Source: an uncultured bacterium
GTDB lineage: Bacteria; Pseudomonadota; Gammaproteobacteria; Burkholderiales; Burkholderiaceae_E
Assembly: GCA_903907905.1 (NCBI GenBank)
Contig: CAIVPX010000033.1
Location: 1 to 64,000 of the forward strand
Length of the DNA stretch: 64,000 nt
Direction of reading: 5' to 3'
Shown here: piece by piece, positions 34,089-42,480 of the stretch
Numbering within the stretch: position 1 is the stretch's first letter
Layout of the letters: each line of letters starts with the position of its first letter
The notes under the pieces: model-generated
The model's input: only the letters and a program-made list of their open reading frames with translations
Told to the model about the DNA's origin: nothing
Database searches by the model: none
Position numbers and translations under genes: made by a program

Positions 34089-35090
34089 ATGAAGATCGCC
34101 ATCGGTTCATCGCGAGTGTTTTGGTCAACGGCCCGGGGGCTGTGTCTCGGACTGGTCGCCGCCGCCTCCGGATTGGCAGCGGCCCAGTCCGACTACCCCA
34201 GCCAGCCCATCCGGTTTCTGGTCCCCCAGGCGGCAGGCGGCTCCACCGATTCGCTGGCACGCGATGTGGGCTCACGCCTGCTGGAAGCCTGGGGCCAGCC
34301 GGTGGTGGTCGAGAACCGGCCGGGGGCCAACGGCATCATCGGTACCGATCTGGTGGCCAAGGCCAGGCCCGACGGCTACACGCTGCTGATCGGGGGGACG
34401 GGCAGCATGGCCATCAACCCCACGCTGTACCCGAAACTGCCCTACGACCCGGTCAGGGGCTTTGTGCCGGTCGCCATGTTCGGTTATTCCACCAGCGTGC
34501 TGGTGGTCAATCCCGCCGTACCGGTGAAGACCATTGGCGAACTGATCAGCTATGTCCGAGCCCGGCCGGGCCAGGTCCGCTATGCCTCGGCCGGCATCGG
34601 CAGTTCCCCGCATCTCACGGCCGAGATGTTCAGGCAAATGACCGGTGTCGACATTCAGCACGTGCCCTACAAGGGATCCACCCCCGGCGTGGTCGCCACC
34701 ATCTCGGGTGAGACGGGGATGATGTTCACGGGTGTTGCGTCGGTGCTGCCGCATATCCGCTCGGGGCGGGTCACCGCCTTGTCCATCAGCGGGCCAAGAC
34801 GCTCGTCGGCGCTGCCCGAGGTACCCACGGCCCATGAGTCGGGGCTGCCAGGTTTCGAGGCCGATTTCTGGATCGGGCTGTTTGCGCCGGCCGGGACGCC
34901 CGAGGCGATCGTCACCCGTCTCAACACCGAGGTAAACCGGGCTCTGGCAGGGCGCGCCGCCCAGGAAAAGTTCGTCACCATGGGGGCCGACCCAATGCCC
35001 CTGTCGCTCGCGCAGTTCGGCGAGGTACTCAGGCGCGATATCGATCGCTGGGCGGCCACGATCCGCGCGGCCGGCGTGACGGCGGACTGA
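34089..35090 (+). CDS. Bug/TctC-family periplasmic substrate-binding protein
   Basis: A 333-residue receptor. ATG at 34089 is chosen; a TTG three codons upstream is possible. Neither has a clear ribosome-binding site. Signal peptide with cleavage near LAAAQS (about residue 32). Motifs: YPSQPIRFLVPQAAGGSTD, ENRPGANGIIG and HVPYKGSTPGVVATISG. It is the seventh Bug receptor in the window and is followed by a stretch of decayed acyl-CoA genes, so its original operon partners may have been lost. Confidence 0.92.
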   Translation: MKIAIGSSRVFWSTARGLCLGLVAAASGLAAAQSDYPSQPIRFLVPQAAGGSTDSLARDVGSRLLEAWGQPVVVENRPGANGIIGTDLVAKARPDGYTLLIGGTGSMAINPTLYPKLPYDPVRGFVPVAMFGYSTSVLVVNPAVPVKTIGELISYVRARPGQVRYASAGIGSSPHLTAEMFRQMTGVDIQHVPYKGSTPGVVATISGETGMMFTGVASVLPHIRSGRVTALSISGPRRSSALPEVPTAHESGLPGFEADFWIGLFAPAGTPEAIVTRLNTEVNRALAGRAAQEKFVTMGADPMPLSLAQFGEVLRRDIDRWAATIRAAGVTAD

Positions 35091-35195
35091 CGCGAGACCC
35101 ATGACCCGCCAGGGCGACGCCCCTGATGGACCGACGGCAGGGGCCTGTCGCGAAGCCCTCGATGGAGGCAGACAGTTGGTTCGTACGAAGACCGA

Positions 35196-35462
35196 TCAAG
35201 CGGTGCAGGTGGGCTGCGGTGCCTTGAGCGGGGGCAGCACAGCCGCGTAGCCCTTGTCGGTGACTTGCCCGCGCTGGTACACGGCTTCAGGCGTGAGCTT
35301 GACCCGACCCCGGTCACCGATCCAGTTGGCGAGCATGACCGACAGCCAGGAAATGCGCGACGGGCCGCAGTCGTGGGCCTCGGGCACGCCCACGCTACGG
35401 GCGAGCGGCGTGTCCCGGTGCACGGCTTCGGGAGGTGCAGGGATGCTGTGGCGGTTGTACAT
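35196..35462 (-). pseudogene. remnant of a MaoC-like acyl-CoA dehydratase
   Basis: An 88-codon minus-strand frame (MYNRHSIP to the TGA at 35196) keeps the second half of a MaoC/FAS1-N hydratase: RDTPLARSVGVPEAHDCGP, SRISWLSVMLANWIGD, then a jump to VYQRGQVTDKGYA, with the middle strand and the usual NQRGEVT tail missing. Intact relatives are about 150 residues or more and continue at both ends, so this looks like a decayed copy. It lies downstream of a CoA-transferase remnant on the same strand. Confidence 0.6.
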
Positions 35463-35547
35463 CGCGGCCGAGGTGGTGTCGGGCGATGAAGTCGTACCAG
35501 TGGCCTTGCGACCAAATAAAGAGTCCGCCTCCTGCCTGCTCGAAGCA

Positions 35548-35823
35548 CACCGAGACGATGCTTTGTTCGACCAGGGCGGCGATCTGCACCCCTGTGTCGC
35601 TGAGCGACGCGAGCACCTTGAGGGTGTGCGCGCCCAGCATGGGTGAGGCGCGGTACTGGCTGGCGTCGAAATCATCGAACGGCAATGCGGAGCCCACCAA
35701 TTCGACCTCACCGGCATCGCCTCGCCGGAGAAAGTCGCGATCGGGGTGGCGGCCGCACTTGGGAATGTCAAGCGCGGTGGGGGAGATTCGGACCGTGGCG
35801 CATTTGCGGGCGGAGGGGCTCAT
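35548..35823 (-). pseudogene. remnant of a CaiB/BaiF CoA-transferase C-terminus
   Basis: The minus-strand frame contains VELVGSALPFDDFD, then YRASPMLGAHTLKVLASL, then a degraded IAALVEQSIVSV, which is the C-terminal signature of family III CoA-transferases (normally ...RRAPPMLGEHTxEVLxxLG...IAALxxxGVV). About 350 N-terminal residues are absent. The frame stays open to 35395, but the extra part does not resemble the family. Confidence 0.6.
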
Positions 35824-35861
35824 GCTCTAATCGAGTGCAACCCTCGCCGCGCACGCCTGTC

Positions 35862-36183
35862 ATGCACCATTCCCCGTCGTCGTCCGACCGATCTCGAGGC
35901 GCCCTGTCCAGGCTGAAGGTGCTCGACTGCTCCTGGGTGCTGGGCGGGCCGCTGGCCGCACAAACGCTGGCCGATCACGGCGCGGACGTCATCAGGATCG
36001 AGCCACCCCAGCGGCGTTCCGGCCAAGCTGTCGCGAACGCCCGGGTCGGTGCTGCGGCCGCCGCCGCAATTCAACGAGCATGTGGATGAAATCCTCCGGG
36101 AGGCCCGGTTTTCGCCTGAGTAGATCACGGCCTTGCGCGAGCAGGGGGGCGGTCGGCGGGCCGCGCAGGCACTAGTCGAGTAA
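35862..36183 (+). pseudogene. CaiB/BaiF CoA-transferase pseudogene with internal deletion, frameshift and nonsense codon
   Basis: The ATG at 35862 begins an N-terminal fragment (RLKVLDCSWVLGGPLAAQ, then ADHGADVIRIEPPQ) typical of family III CoA-transferases. From about 36028, in the next frame, comes the C-terminal fragment (LSRTPGSVLRPPPQFNEH, VDEILREARFSPE, stop, ITALREQGG). Thus the central 300 or so residues are deleted, the frame shifts, and a TAG (36121-36123) stands where relatives have an amino acid (probably CAG, Gln). The remnant ends with TAA at 36181, eight bases before the KDPG-aldolase gene. Confidence 0.8.
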
Positions 36184-36190
36184 AAACCCC

Positions 36191-36814
36191 ATGCAACTCC
36201 CCATTTTCCGTTCCCGAGTGGTCCCCGTCGTCTCGATCGAGTCGGCCGATGAGGCGCTGCCGCTGGCCGAGGCGCTCCTCGAAGGTGGCATCGACGTGAT
36301 CGAACTCACCCTGAGGCGGCCGGGCGGCTTGCCGGGGATCGAGCGCCTCAGCCGGGAGTTGCCGCAAATCTGTGTCGGCGCGGGCACCCTGCTCAGCGTC
36401 GAGGACATGGCGAGGGCGCGTGATGCCGGCGCGCGCTTTGGTCTGTCGCCCGGCGCAACGCCGGCGCTGTTCGAGGCGGCGCACCGCACCGGGTTGCCGT
36501 TCATTCCCGGGGTGATGACCCCCAGTGAGGCGATGCAGGCGCGAGCGGCGGGCTTCGGATTGCTCAAACTGTTCCCGGCGGCGCAAGCGGGCGGGCTCGG
36601 CATGCTGCGGGCGATTCGCGGCCCGCTGCCCGATCTGGCCTTTTGCCCCACGGGTGGAATCGACGCCAGCAACCTGCGCGAGTTTCTCGCGCAATCCAAT
36701 GTAAAGTGCGTGGGCGGGTCCTGGATCACCCCAGCGACCTGCGTTCAGTCAGGAGACTGGCCGGCCATCACCCGACTTGCGCGGGAGGCGTCGGCCATCG
36801 CAGCCGAGGCGTAA
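36191..36814 (+). CDS. eda: 2-keto-3-deoxy-6-phosphogluconate aldolase-family protein
   Basis: A 207-residue class I aldolase of the KDPG/KHG family. The catalytic glutamate (Glu38 in VIELTLR) and Schiff-base lysine (Lys126 in LLKLFPA) are present, as are CVGAGT, LSPGAT, FIPGVMTPSE, FCPTGGI and CVGGSW. It would cleave a 2-keto-3-deoxy sugar acid to pyruvate and an aldehyde. No phosphogluconate dehydratase (edd) is next to it. It directly follows the CoA-transferase pseudogene, has no good ribosome site, and may depend on read-through or a distant promoter. The symbol denotes the family; the in vivo sugar acid may differ. Confidence 0.85.
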   Translation: MQLPIFRSRVVPVVSIESADEALPLAEALLEGGIDVIELTLRRPGGLPGIERLSRELPQICVGAGTLLSVEDMARARDAGARFGLSPGATPALFEAAHRTGLPFIPGVMTPSEAMQARAAGFGLLKLFPAAQAGGLGMLRAIRGPLPDLAFCPTGGIDASNLREFLAQSNVKCVGGSWITPATCVQSGDWPAITRLAREASAIAAEA

Positions 36815-36884
36815 GGCGGCGAGACTCGATGCCAGGTGAGGCGGGGGCTCGTGCGCGTCGCTTCACTTTCGAGGACTCGCCGAC

Positions 36885-38927
36885 ATGCGTTCAACCATTC
36901 CCGTGGTGCCGATGGGCACCCAGGCCGCTGACCCGCTCTGGGAGCCACTCGACATCGGTCCCATGCGGGTGCGCAACCGGGTGATGATGAGCGGCCATGC
37001 GCTGCTCTATGGCGAAGAGGGCGTGCTGTCCCAGCGCCACATCGACTACTACCGTGAGCGGGCAGCGGGTGGTGCCGCCCTGCTGGTGACCGAGCAGCAG
37101 GCGGCGCATCCGTCCGGCGCCAACTACCTGCAGGGGTGCAGGGCCTACGATCCGCGCGCCATTCCCTGGTACGCGAGACTTGCGGATGCGGTGCATGCGC
37201 AGGGCGCGAGGGTGCTGGTGCAACTCTTTTGCGGGGGGGCGCAGGGATCGGGGACTCAGTACACCGATGAATGGCGGCCCCTCTGGGCGCCGTCCCCCAT
37301 TGCCTCGACCCAGTTTCACGAGCAGCCCAAGGTGATGAGTGCCGACGATGTGCAGTCGGTGATCGACAGCTTCGTCCAGTCGGCCCTCAACGCCCAGGCG
37401 GGCGGCTGCGACGGGGTCGAGATTCACGCGGCCCATAGCCAGTTGCTGGGCATGTTCCTGTCGCCTGCCTTCAATCACCGCAGCGATCGCTACGGCGGCA
37501 ATGCCACCGACCGATGCCGGATCGTGCTGGAGATTGGCGAAGCGGTCAGGCGGGCGGCCGGAGACGACTTTTGCCTCGGACTTCGTTTGTCGATCGAGGA
37601 GCGGCTGGCCTTTGGCGCCGGGATTCGCGAGGACAGCTTTCTGGCCCAGCTCGAGGTCTTTGCCGCGAGCGGGCTCTTTCATTTTTATGACCTGTCGGCA
37701 GGTGGTTATTTCGCCAAGCATGTGTCGGTCACGCCCATGACCACCGATGAGCCCTGGGCCTTTCTGGCGCCGGCGGCCGGCCGCGCCCGCGCGCAGTTGG
37801 CGGGACGGGGCAAGGTGTTCGTGGTGGGCCGCGTGCGCGACGTGGCCACAGCGCGCGGGGTGATCGCATCGGGGGCGGCCGACATGGTGGCCATCACCCG
37901 GGGGCAGATCGCCGACCCGCAGTTCGTGCGCAAGGCGCGGGAAGGGCGCGAGGCCGACATCACGCGCTGCATCGGCGCCAACGTCTGCATCCGCCGGGTG
38001 GCCGAGAACAATCACGTCGTGTGCGTGATGAACCCGGCTGCAGGCCGGGAAGCAAACTACGGCACGGGCAGCATTCGCCGTACCCAGCGTGCCCGCGACA
38101 TCGTGGTGGTGGGCGCTGGGCCGGCCGGTCTGCGCTTTGCGGGCACGGCCGCCCTGCGCGGACATCGGGTGCGGGTCTTCGACCGAGCCGCCTCGCCCGG
38201 CGGCCGACTGCGGCAGCTTTCAGTGCTTCCCGGACGCGAATCCTGGGTCGGGGGAATCGAGAATCTGCTCCATCCGCTGGAGAAGGCGGGCGTCACGCTG
38301 GCGTTGTCGACCGGGTTCAGTCCCGCGCAGTGGGCCGAATCGGGTGCGGACGAACTGGTGCTGGCGACCGGGGCCCGCTTCGATCGCAGCGGCTACAGCG
38401 CCTACCGCCCGGAACGGCGAGGCATTCCGGGCGCCGGGCAGGCTCACGTGCTGGGTCTGGATGAGGCGATTGAGCGGGCAGGCCGCGACCCGTCCTTGCT
38501 GGGGCGGCAGGTGCTGATCGTCGATGACGGTTACGACGAGCTCGTGGCGGGCCTGGCCGAGTGGCTGGCGCGGGCCGGCGCCCGGGTGAGCATTCTCACG
38601 CCGCGGCTGTGGTGGGGCGAGACCTTGCAGCGTACCTACGACCTGGCCTTCGTGATGCCTCGGCTGCGCGCGGCGGGCGTGCAGATTCTGACCCAGCACA
38701 TGGTCGAGCAGATCGGGACGACGGAGGTGGGGGTCTACGAGTTGTGGCAGCCCGAGTCATCGCGCCGTGAACTCATGGCCGACACGGTCGTACTCGGCTT
38801 GGGGCGCGAGGTGGTGGTGCCCTCAGAGATCGATGCCCTGGCGACCCGGCGGCTCGGCGACTGCGTGGCCCCGCGCTCCATCGAGGCGGTGATCTTTGAG
38901 GGCGAGCAATTGGCGCGAGCCATCTGA
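36885..38927 (+). CDS. old-yellow-enzyme/FAD two-domain reductase (TMADH/2,4-dienoyl-CoA reductase type)
   Basis: A 680-residue enzyme. Residues 15-360 are an FMN-binding TIM barrel (MRVRNRVMMSGHALLYGE, GCDGVEIHAAHSQLLGMFLSP, NHRSDRYGG); the rest is an FAD/NAD(P)-binding domain (VVVGAGPAGLRFAGTAALRG). The linker normally holds a [4Fe-4S] cluster with CxxCxxC...C; here it reads CIGANVC...C with Cys362, Ala365, Cys368 and Cys380, so the second cysteine is missing. Relatives with this Ala are known to me in several FMN/FAD proteins, so a cluster with another ligand or none is possible. Substrates in the family are amines (di/trimethylamine, dimethylglycine, stachydrine) or enoyl compounds. ATG at 36885 has GAGGA upstream. 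Confidence 0.85.
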   Translation: MRSTIPVVPMGTQAADPLWEPLDIGPMRVRNRVMMSGHALLYGEEGVLSQRHIDYYRERAAGGAALLVTEQQAAHPSGANYLQGCRAYDPRAIPWYARLADAVHAQGARVLVQLFCGGAQGSGTQYTDEWRPLWAPSPIASTQFHEQPKVMSADDVQSVIDSFVQSALNAQAGGCDGVEIHAAHSQLLGMFLSPAFNHRSDRYGGNATDRCRIVLEIGEAVRRAAGDDFCLGLRLSIEERLAFGAGIREDSFLAQLEVFAASGLFHFYDLSAGGYFAKHVSVTPMTTDEPWAFLAPAAGRARAQLAGRGKVFVVGRVRDVATARGVIASGAADMVAITRGQIADPQFVRKAREGREADITRCIGANVCIRRVAENNHVVCVMNPAAGREANYGTGSIRRTQRARDIVVVGAGPAGLRFAGTAALRGHRVRVFDRAASPGGRLRQLSVLPGRESWVGGIENLLHPLEKAGVTLALSTGFSPAQWAESGADELVLATGARFDRSGYSAYRPERRGIPGAGQAHVLGLDEAIERAGRDPSLLGRQVLIVDDGYDELVAGLAEWLARAGARVSILTPRLWWGETLQRTYDLAFVMPRLRAAGVQILTQHMVEQIGTTEVGVYELWQPESSRRELMADTVVLGLGREVVVPSEIDALATRRLGDCVAPRSIEAVIFEGEQLARAI

Positions 38928-38961
38928 GCCTTCTGCTCGAGGGTCGGCGGTGATGACCGTA

Positions 38962-38978
38962 ATGGGAGAAATTTCCAT
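38962..38978. promoter_or_regulatory. upstream copy of 17-base inverted repeat operator
   Basis: ATGGGAGAAATTTCCAT has half-sites ATGGGA and TTCCAT (one mismatch) around a 5-base AT-rich centre; it is followed by TTATTGA. It matches 14 of 17 positions of the copy at 39021-39037, whose centre is 59 bases downstream. Confidence 0.5.
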
Positions 38979-39015
38979 TTATTGAGGTGTTTTCCGGCGG
39001 GGCGCTCTTTTCGGA

Positions 39016-39044
39016 TTGATATGGGAAAAAATCCCATGTATTAT
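39016..39044 (+). promoter_or_regulatory. strong sigma-70 promoter with operator in the spacer
   Basis: TTGATA (39016-39021), a 17-base spacer and TATTAT (39039-39044) form one of the best promoters in the window. The spacer is filled by a perfect inverted repeat, ATGGGA-AAAAA-TCCCAT (39021-39037), the classic place for a repressor operator. A related repeat lies 59 bases upstream. It would drive the lipoprotein gene at 39086 with a leader of about 35 bases containing AAAGGAG. Confidence 0.7.
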
Positions 39045-39085
39045 CCGGTCATCAATGAATCACGGATGGCTGAAAGGAGCGCGCG

Positions 39086-40693
39086 ATGCACGGCAATCAA
39101 TGGTCCGGACTCGGCAGTCTGGCGGCGATGGCGGCCTTGGGGTTGTCGGCCTGCGGGGGCGGAGGGGGGAGCCCGGGCGTCGCCGGGCTCACGCCGCCCG
39201 TGGCTGCCGCGCCCGCGCAACTGGCCAGTGGGGTGGTCACGGGCTTCGGGTCGGTCTATGTGGACGGCGTGAAGCTGGAGGACACCGAGGCTCAGGTCCT
39301 CACCGAGTTGGCCGACGGCAGCACCCGCAATGTCGCGTTGCAGCTTGGGCAAAGGGTTCGGGCCAGCCATGACGGCAATGGCCGGGCATCGCGTCTGGTG
39401 GTCGACTCGGCCGTGATCGGCAGTGTGGCCAGCGTCGCCAGCGACAGCCTGGTCGTGGCCGGTCAGCCCGTCACTGTCAACGCCGACGCCACGCTCGGGC
39501 CGGTCACGGTGTTTGGTGGCGGTCTCGTCGCCCTGGGCGATCTGGTGGCGGGCGACCTGGTGGAGGTTCATGGCAGCCCGGTGCTCGTTGCGGGCAGCTG
39601 GACGCTTCGGGCCACCCGAATCGAGAAGCTCGGGGCCGTGGATTCGGTCAAGGTGACCGGATCAGTGTCGCAATTCGTCGCGGGCTCCAGCGGAAAAACC
39701 TTTCAGCTGGGGGCGCTGACGGTGGATTTTGCCCAGGCGGCCGCCGCCGGCCGCGTCCGGCCCTCGGAGACCGCGATTGCCGATGGCGTGGTGGTGCGCG
39801 TGTTCGCGGCGCCGGGCGCGTTGGTTGGCAATACGCTTACGGCCAGCGCCGTGCGCCGGGTGTCCGCAGGCGACGACGCCGAGGTCAGTGCCCGCGTGCA
39901 GTGGGGTGGCCTGGTCAGCGATTACGATGTCACGACCCCGAGCTTCAAGCTTCAGGGAACCCTGGTGCGCTTGGGCTCGGCGGACGTGTCGCCGACTGGC
40001 GCCGCGCTGGCCAACGACGCCTGGGTGAAGGTCGACGCCGTGCTGGCGGCCGACGGCGCGCTCGACGCTACCCGAGTGGAGATCCGGCAGGCCAGTACCG
40101 ACAGCGGGCTGGCGAGCATCAAGCTGATCGGGCCTCTCAGCGGACTGGTGGATCCCAACAGCTTCATCGTGCGCGATGTGCCGGTGGACGCCTCGGCGGT
40201 GTCCACGCGGCCCGGGTGCGGCGTACTGGCCGACGGAGCGGTGGTCTCGGTGGTGGCGACCATGCAGGCGGGTACCGACGTCGTTCGGGCCGAGTCCGTC
40301 AGTTGTGAGCTGCGTCCGCCCGTGGTGGTGCGGCCCGTTGGGGGCATCATCGCGACAGTGAATGCGGCCGCGCAGATCTTTTCCGTGACAAACCGCGAGG
40401 GTGCATCGAGCACGGTTCGCTGGACCGCAGATACCGCTTTCGTCGGTGCCGACCTCAGCAATGCCAGTGGTTTGGTGGCCGGGTTGGCGGTACATGCCGA
40501 GGGCGTGATGGACGGCGCATCCCTGGTGGCCAAGGTGATCAGTGTGCACGGGGCACGACCCGTGGATCGTTTCCGTGAGCAACCGCAGGCTCGGGAGGGG
40601 GCGCCCACCGATCCGCAGAGCGCGGCCACCGCCGCCCGTGCTGAGGCCTTACGTAACTGGACCGAATACCGCGCGCGTCCGCCACGCCGCTGA
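39086..40693 (+). CDS. DUF5666-like lipoprotein
   Basis: A 535-residue exported protein. The signal peptide ends LGLSACGGGGG, giving a lipoprotein with Cys23. The mature part consists of repeated small beta-barrel-like units with the pattern VTGFGSVYVDGVKLED, LxLGQRVRA, then A-x-x-V/I-x-G-x-V; VKVTGSVSQF, VQWGGLVSDY, IKLIGPLSGL and GGIIATVNAA start further units, giving about five. This is the style of DUF5666 proteins, of unknown function. ATG at 39086 has AAAGGAG upstream, preceded by a strong promoter with palindromic operators, and a perfect terminator follows at 40791: it is a single-gene, tightly controlled transcript. No partner genes are adjacent. Confidence 0.75.
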   Translation: MHGNQWSGLGSLAAMAALGLSACGGGGGSPGVAGLTPPVAAAPAQLASGVVTGFGSVYVDGVKLEDTEAQVLTELADGSTRNVALQLGQRVRASHDGNGRASRLVVDSAVIGSVASVASDSLVVAGQPVTVNADATLGPVTVFGGGLVALGDLVAGDLVEVHGSPVLVAGSWTLRATRIEKLGAVDSVKVTGSVSQFVAGSSGKTFQLGALTVDFAQAAAAGRVRPSETAIADGVVVRVFAAPGALVGNTLTASAVRRVSAGDDAEVSARVQWGGLVSDYDVTTPSFKLQGTLVRLGSADVSPTGAALANDAWVKVDAVLAADGALDATRVEIRQASTDSGLASIKLIGPLSGLVDPNSFIVRDVPVDASAVSTRPGCGVLADGAVVSVVATMQAGTDVVRAESVSCELRPPVVVRPVGGIIATVNAAAQIFSVTNREGASSTVRWTADTAFVGADLSNASGLVAGLAVHAEGVMDGASLVAKVISVHGARPVDRFREQPQAREGAPTDPQSAATAARAEALRNWTEYRARPPRR

Positions 40694-40790
40694 GATCGCC
40701 CTCTCAGCGAGCGGCGCCAGCCTGAAGACAAGGCGCGCCAGCGTGACGTGGGCGGGGTGAGGCGGGTGGGCTGCCCGCTTCACCAGGATT

Positions 40791-40818
40791 GGGGCCGGGA
40801 AACCGGCCCCTTTTTTTT
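40791..40818 (+). terminator. intrinsic terminator of the DUF5666-like gene
   Basis: GGGGCCGG, loop GAAA, CCGGCCCC, then eight T residues: a textbook rho-independent terminator on the plus strand, 98 bases after the stop codon. The only other feature of the 225-base gap is a smaller GC-rich repeat just before it. Confidence 0.92.
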
Positions 40819-40918
40819 GGTGCACCCGGCATGGGCGCGCACCTGCGAACGAACGGCTCGATCGAACGACACGCTGCCTGGTCGAGGGCGGCGCTTATAT
40901 TGAGAAGCGACGGCCCGC

Positions 40919-42358
40919 TCAGCGACGGCCCGCCCGTGCGACCACCCCGGCCAGCGCCGCCGAAGCCATTCTCGAGGCCGGCGGATCCGCGCGGCTGGTG
41001 AGGGCGATCGGGACCCGAGCGCCCAACACCACCCCGCACCCCGCCGCTCCCGCGAGGTACTCGAGTTGTTTGGCGAGCATGTTGCCCGCCTCCAGATCTG
41101 GCACCACAAGGATGTCAGCCTGACCGGCGACGGGCGAGTCGATGCCTTTGAGCCGGGCCGCCTCGACCGATATCGCGTTGTCAAACGCGAGAGGCCCATC
41201 AAGCACCGCGCCGATGATCTGACCGCGCTGGGCCATCTTGCAAAGCGCCGCGGCGTCGACCGTCGAGGTGAGCCTGGGGGTGACGGTCTCGACCGCCGAC
41301 AGCAGGGCGACCCGCGGTTGCACGATGCCAAGGGCATGGGCCAGATCGATGGCGTTCTGCACGATGTCGCGCTTTTGTTCCAGATCGGGGGCGATGCTGA
41401 TCGCGGCGTCGGTGATGAGCAGCGGCCGGGGGTAGGCGGGAATTTCGAAGCGAAAGACGTGCGACATGCGTCGGCCCGTTCGCAGGCCCGCCTCGGCCAG
41501 CACAGCCTGCATCAGCTCATCGGTGTGCAGGCTGCCCTTCATCATCATGCCGACGCGGCCCTGCGCGGCTAGTGACGCCGCACTCGCGGCCGAGGCATGG
41601 CTGTGCGGTGTGTCGATGAGTTCGATGCCGTCGAGTGACAGACCGTGCTGCGCGGCCAGCGCCCGCACCCGCGCGATGGGGGCCAGCACCACCGGGGTGA
41701 TCAGCCCCGCATCACGGGATTCAAGCATGCCCCGCAGGGAGACCTCATCGCAGGGGTGAACCACTGCGCACCGCTCCGGCGAGGCCGCCTCCAGGCTAGC
41801 GACCCAGTGCTGCAAGCGGGCCGAGGCATCAAAGAGCAGCATGGCTGGGGCGATGCCGCGTTCGCGCGTGGTTCGGCTGTTTGGCGCACACACCAGCGCG
41901 TGGCCCGAGACGATCGGATGCCCGTGCTGGTTCGTGGCGCTGCAGTCGATCCGCACATGGTGATTGGCATCGTCCTTATCGACGACCTTCAGCGAGACCT
42001 TGACCGTGTCGCCCACGCGTAGCGCCGCGTGAAAGCGCAGGTGCTGCTCGAGTTGAACCGTGCCCGGCCCCGGCAGTTGGTTGCTGATCAGGCTGGCGAT
42101 CAGCGCCGCCGACCACATGCCGGGCGCTGTGAGCGGCTCGGTTGGTTCACCGTCGCGCTCATCCGGGGCCTCAAGACGGTCGGGGTCGAGATCGCCCGAC
42201 ACCACCGCGAATGCGCGCAGGTCTTGCGGTGTGAGGCTGCGGGAGGTGCTCAGCGACTGGCCGACCCGCAACTCATCAAACGTGAAGTTCGAGAGGGTGG
42301 CCGGCGCGGCGGGAACGGCGGAGTCCGGCAAGTCTGAAGGCGTCTGGGTCTGGGACAT
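40919..42358 (-). CDS. MaoC hydratase-phosphate acetyltransferase fusion
   Basis: A 479-residue bifunctional protein. Residues 20-165 are a MaoC-like hot-dog domain (FTFDELRVGQSLS, then FAVVSGDLDP, with LTAPGMWSAALIASLI); residues 180-470 resemble phosphate acetyl/butyryl-transferase (PCDEVSLRGMLESRDAGLI, GMMMKGSLHTDELM, RRMSHVFRFEIPAYPRPLLITDAAISI, LEAGNMLAKQLEYLAGA). This fusion is a known annotation class, and an acetate or butyrate kinase is often nearby, but not here. ATG at 42358 is the best start; ribosome site weak. The MaoC half is at the low end of similarity and its hydratase residues (Asp...His) could not be confirmed by eye. Confidence 0.85.
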   Translation of the reverse strand: MSQTQTPSDLPDSAVPAAPATLSNFTFDELRVGQSLSTSRSLTPQDLRAFAVVSGDLDPDRLEAPDERDGEPTEPLTAPGMWSAALIASLISNQLPGPGTVQLEQHLRFHAALRVGDTVKVSLKVVDKDDANHHVRIDCSATNQHGHPIVSGHALVCAPNSRTTRERGIAPAMLLFDASARLQHWVASLEAASPERCAVVHPCDEVSLRGMLESRDAGLITPVVLAPIARVRALAAQHGLSLDGIELIDTPHSHASAASAASLAAQGRVGMMMKGSLHTDELMQAVLAEAGLRTGRRMSHVFRFEIPAYPRPLLITDAAISIAPDLEQKRDIVQNAIDLAHALGIVQPRVALLSAVETVTPRLTSTVDAAALCKMAQRGQIIGAVLDGPLAFDNAISVEAARLKGIDSPVAGQADILVVPDLEAGNMLAKQLEYLAGAAGCGVVLGARVPIALTSRADPPASRMASAALAGVVARAGRR

Positions 42359-42480
42359 GGGGGCTGTGAATGTGTGTGACGAATCGACCTTACTTGACAG
42401 CGCGCTGGCGCGGCTTGCCCTCGCTTGCTGCAAAATCCGGCTCGTTTGATCTGAAACAACGTTGGTTTGGGAGCGTCACG

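Noticed and set aside
34089-34711. Overlapping plus-strand frame across the start of the seventh Bug receptor
   Set aside because: Arg/Gly-rich shadow in another frame; the receptor frame has signal peptide and family motifs.
36891-38165. 424-codon minus-strand open frame
   Set aside because: Antisense shadow of the old-yellow-enzyme gene.
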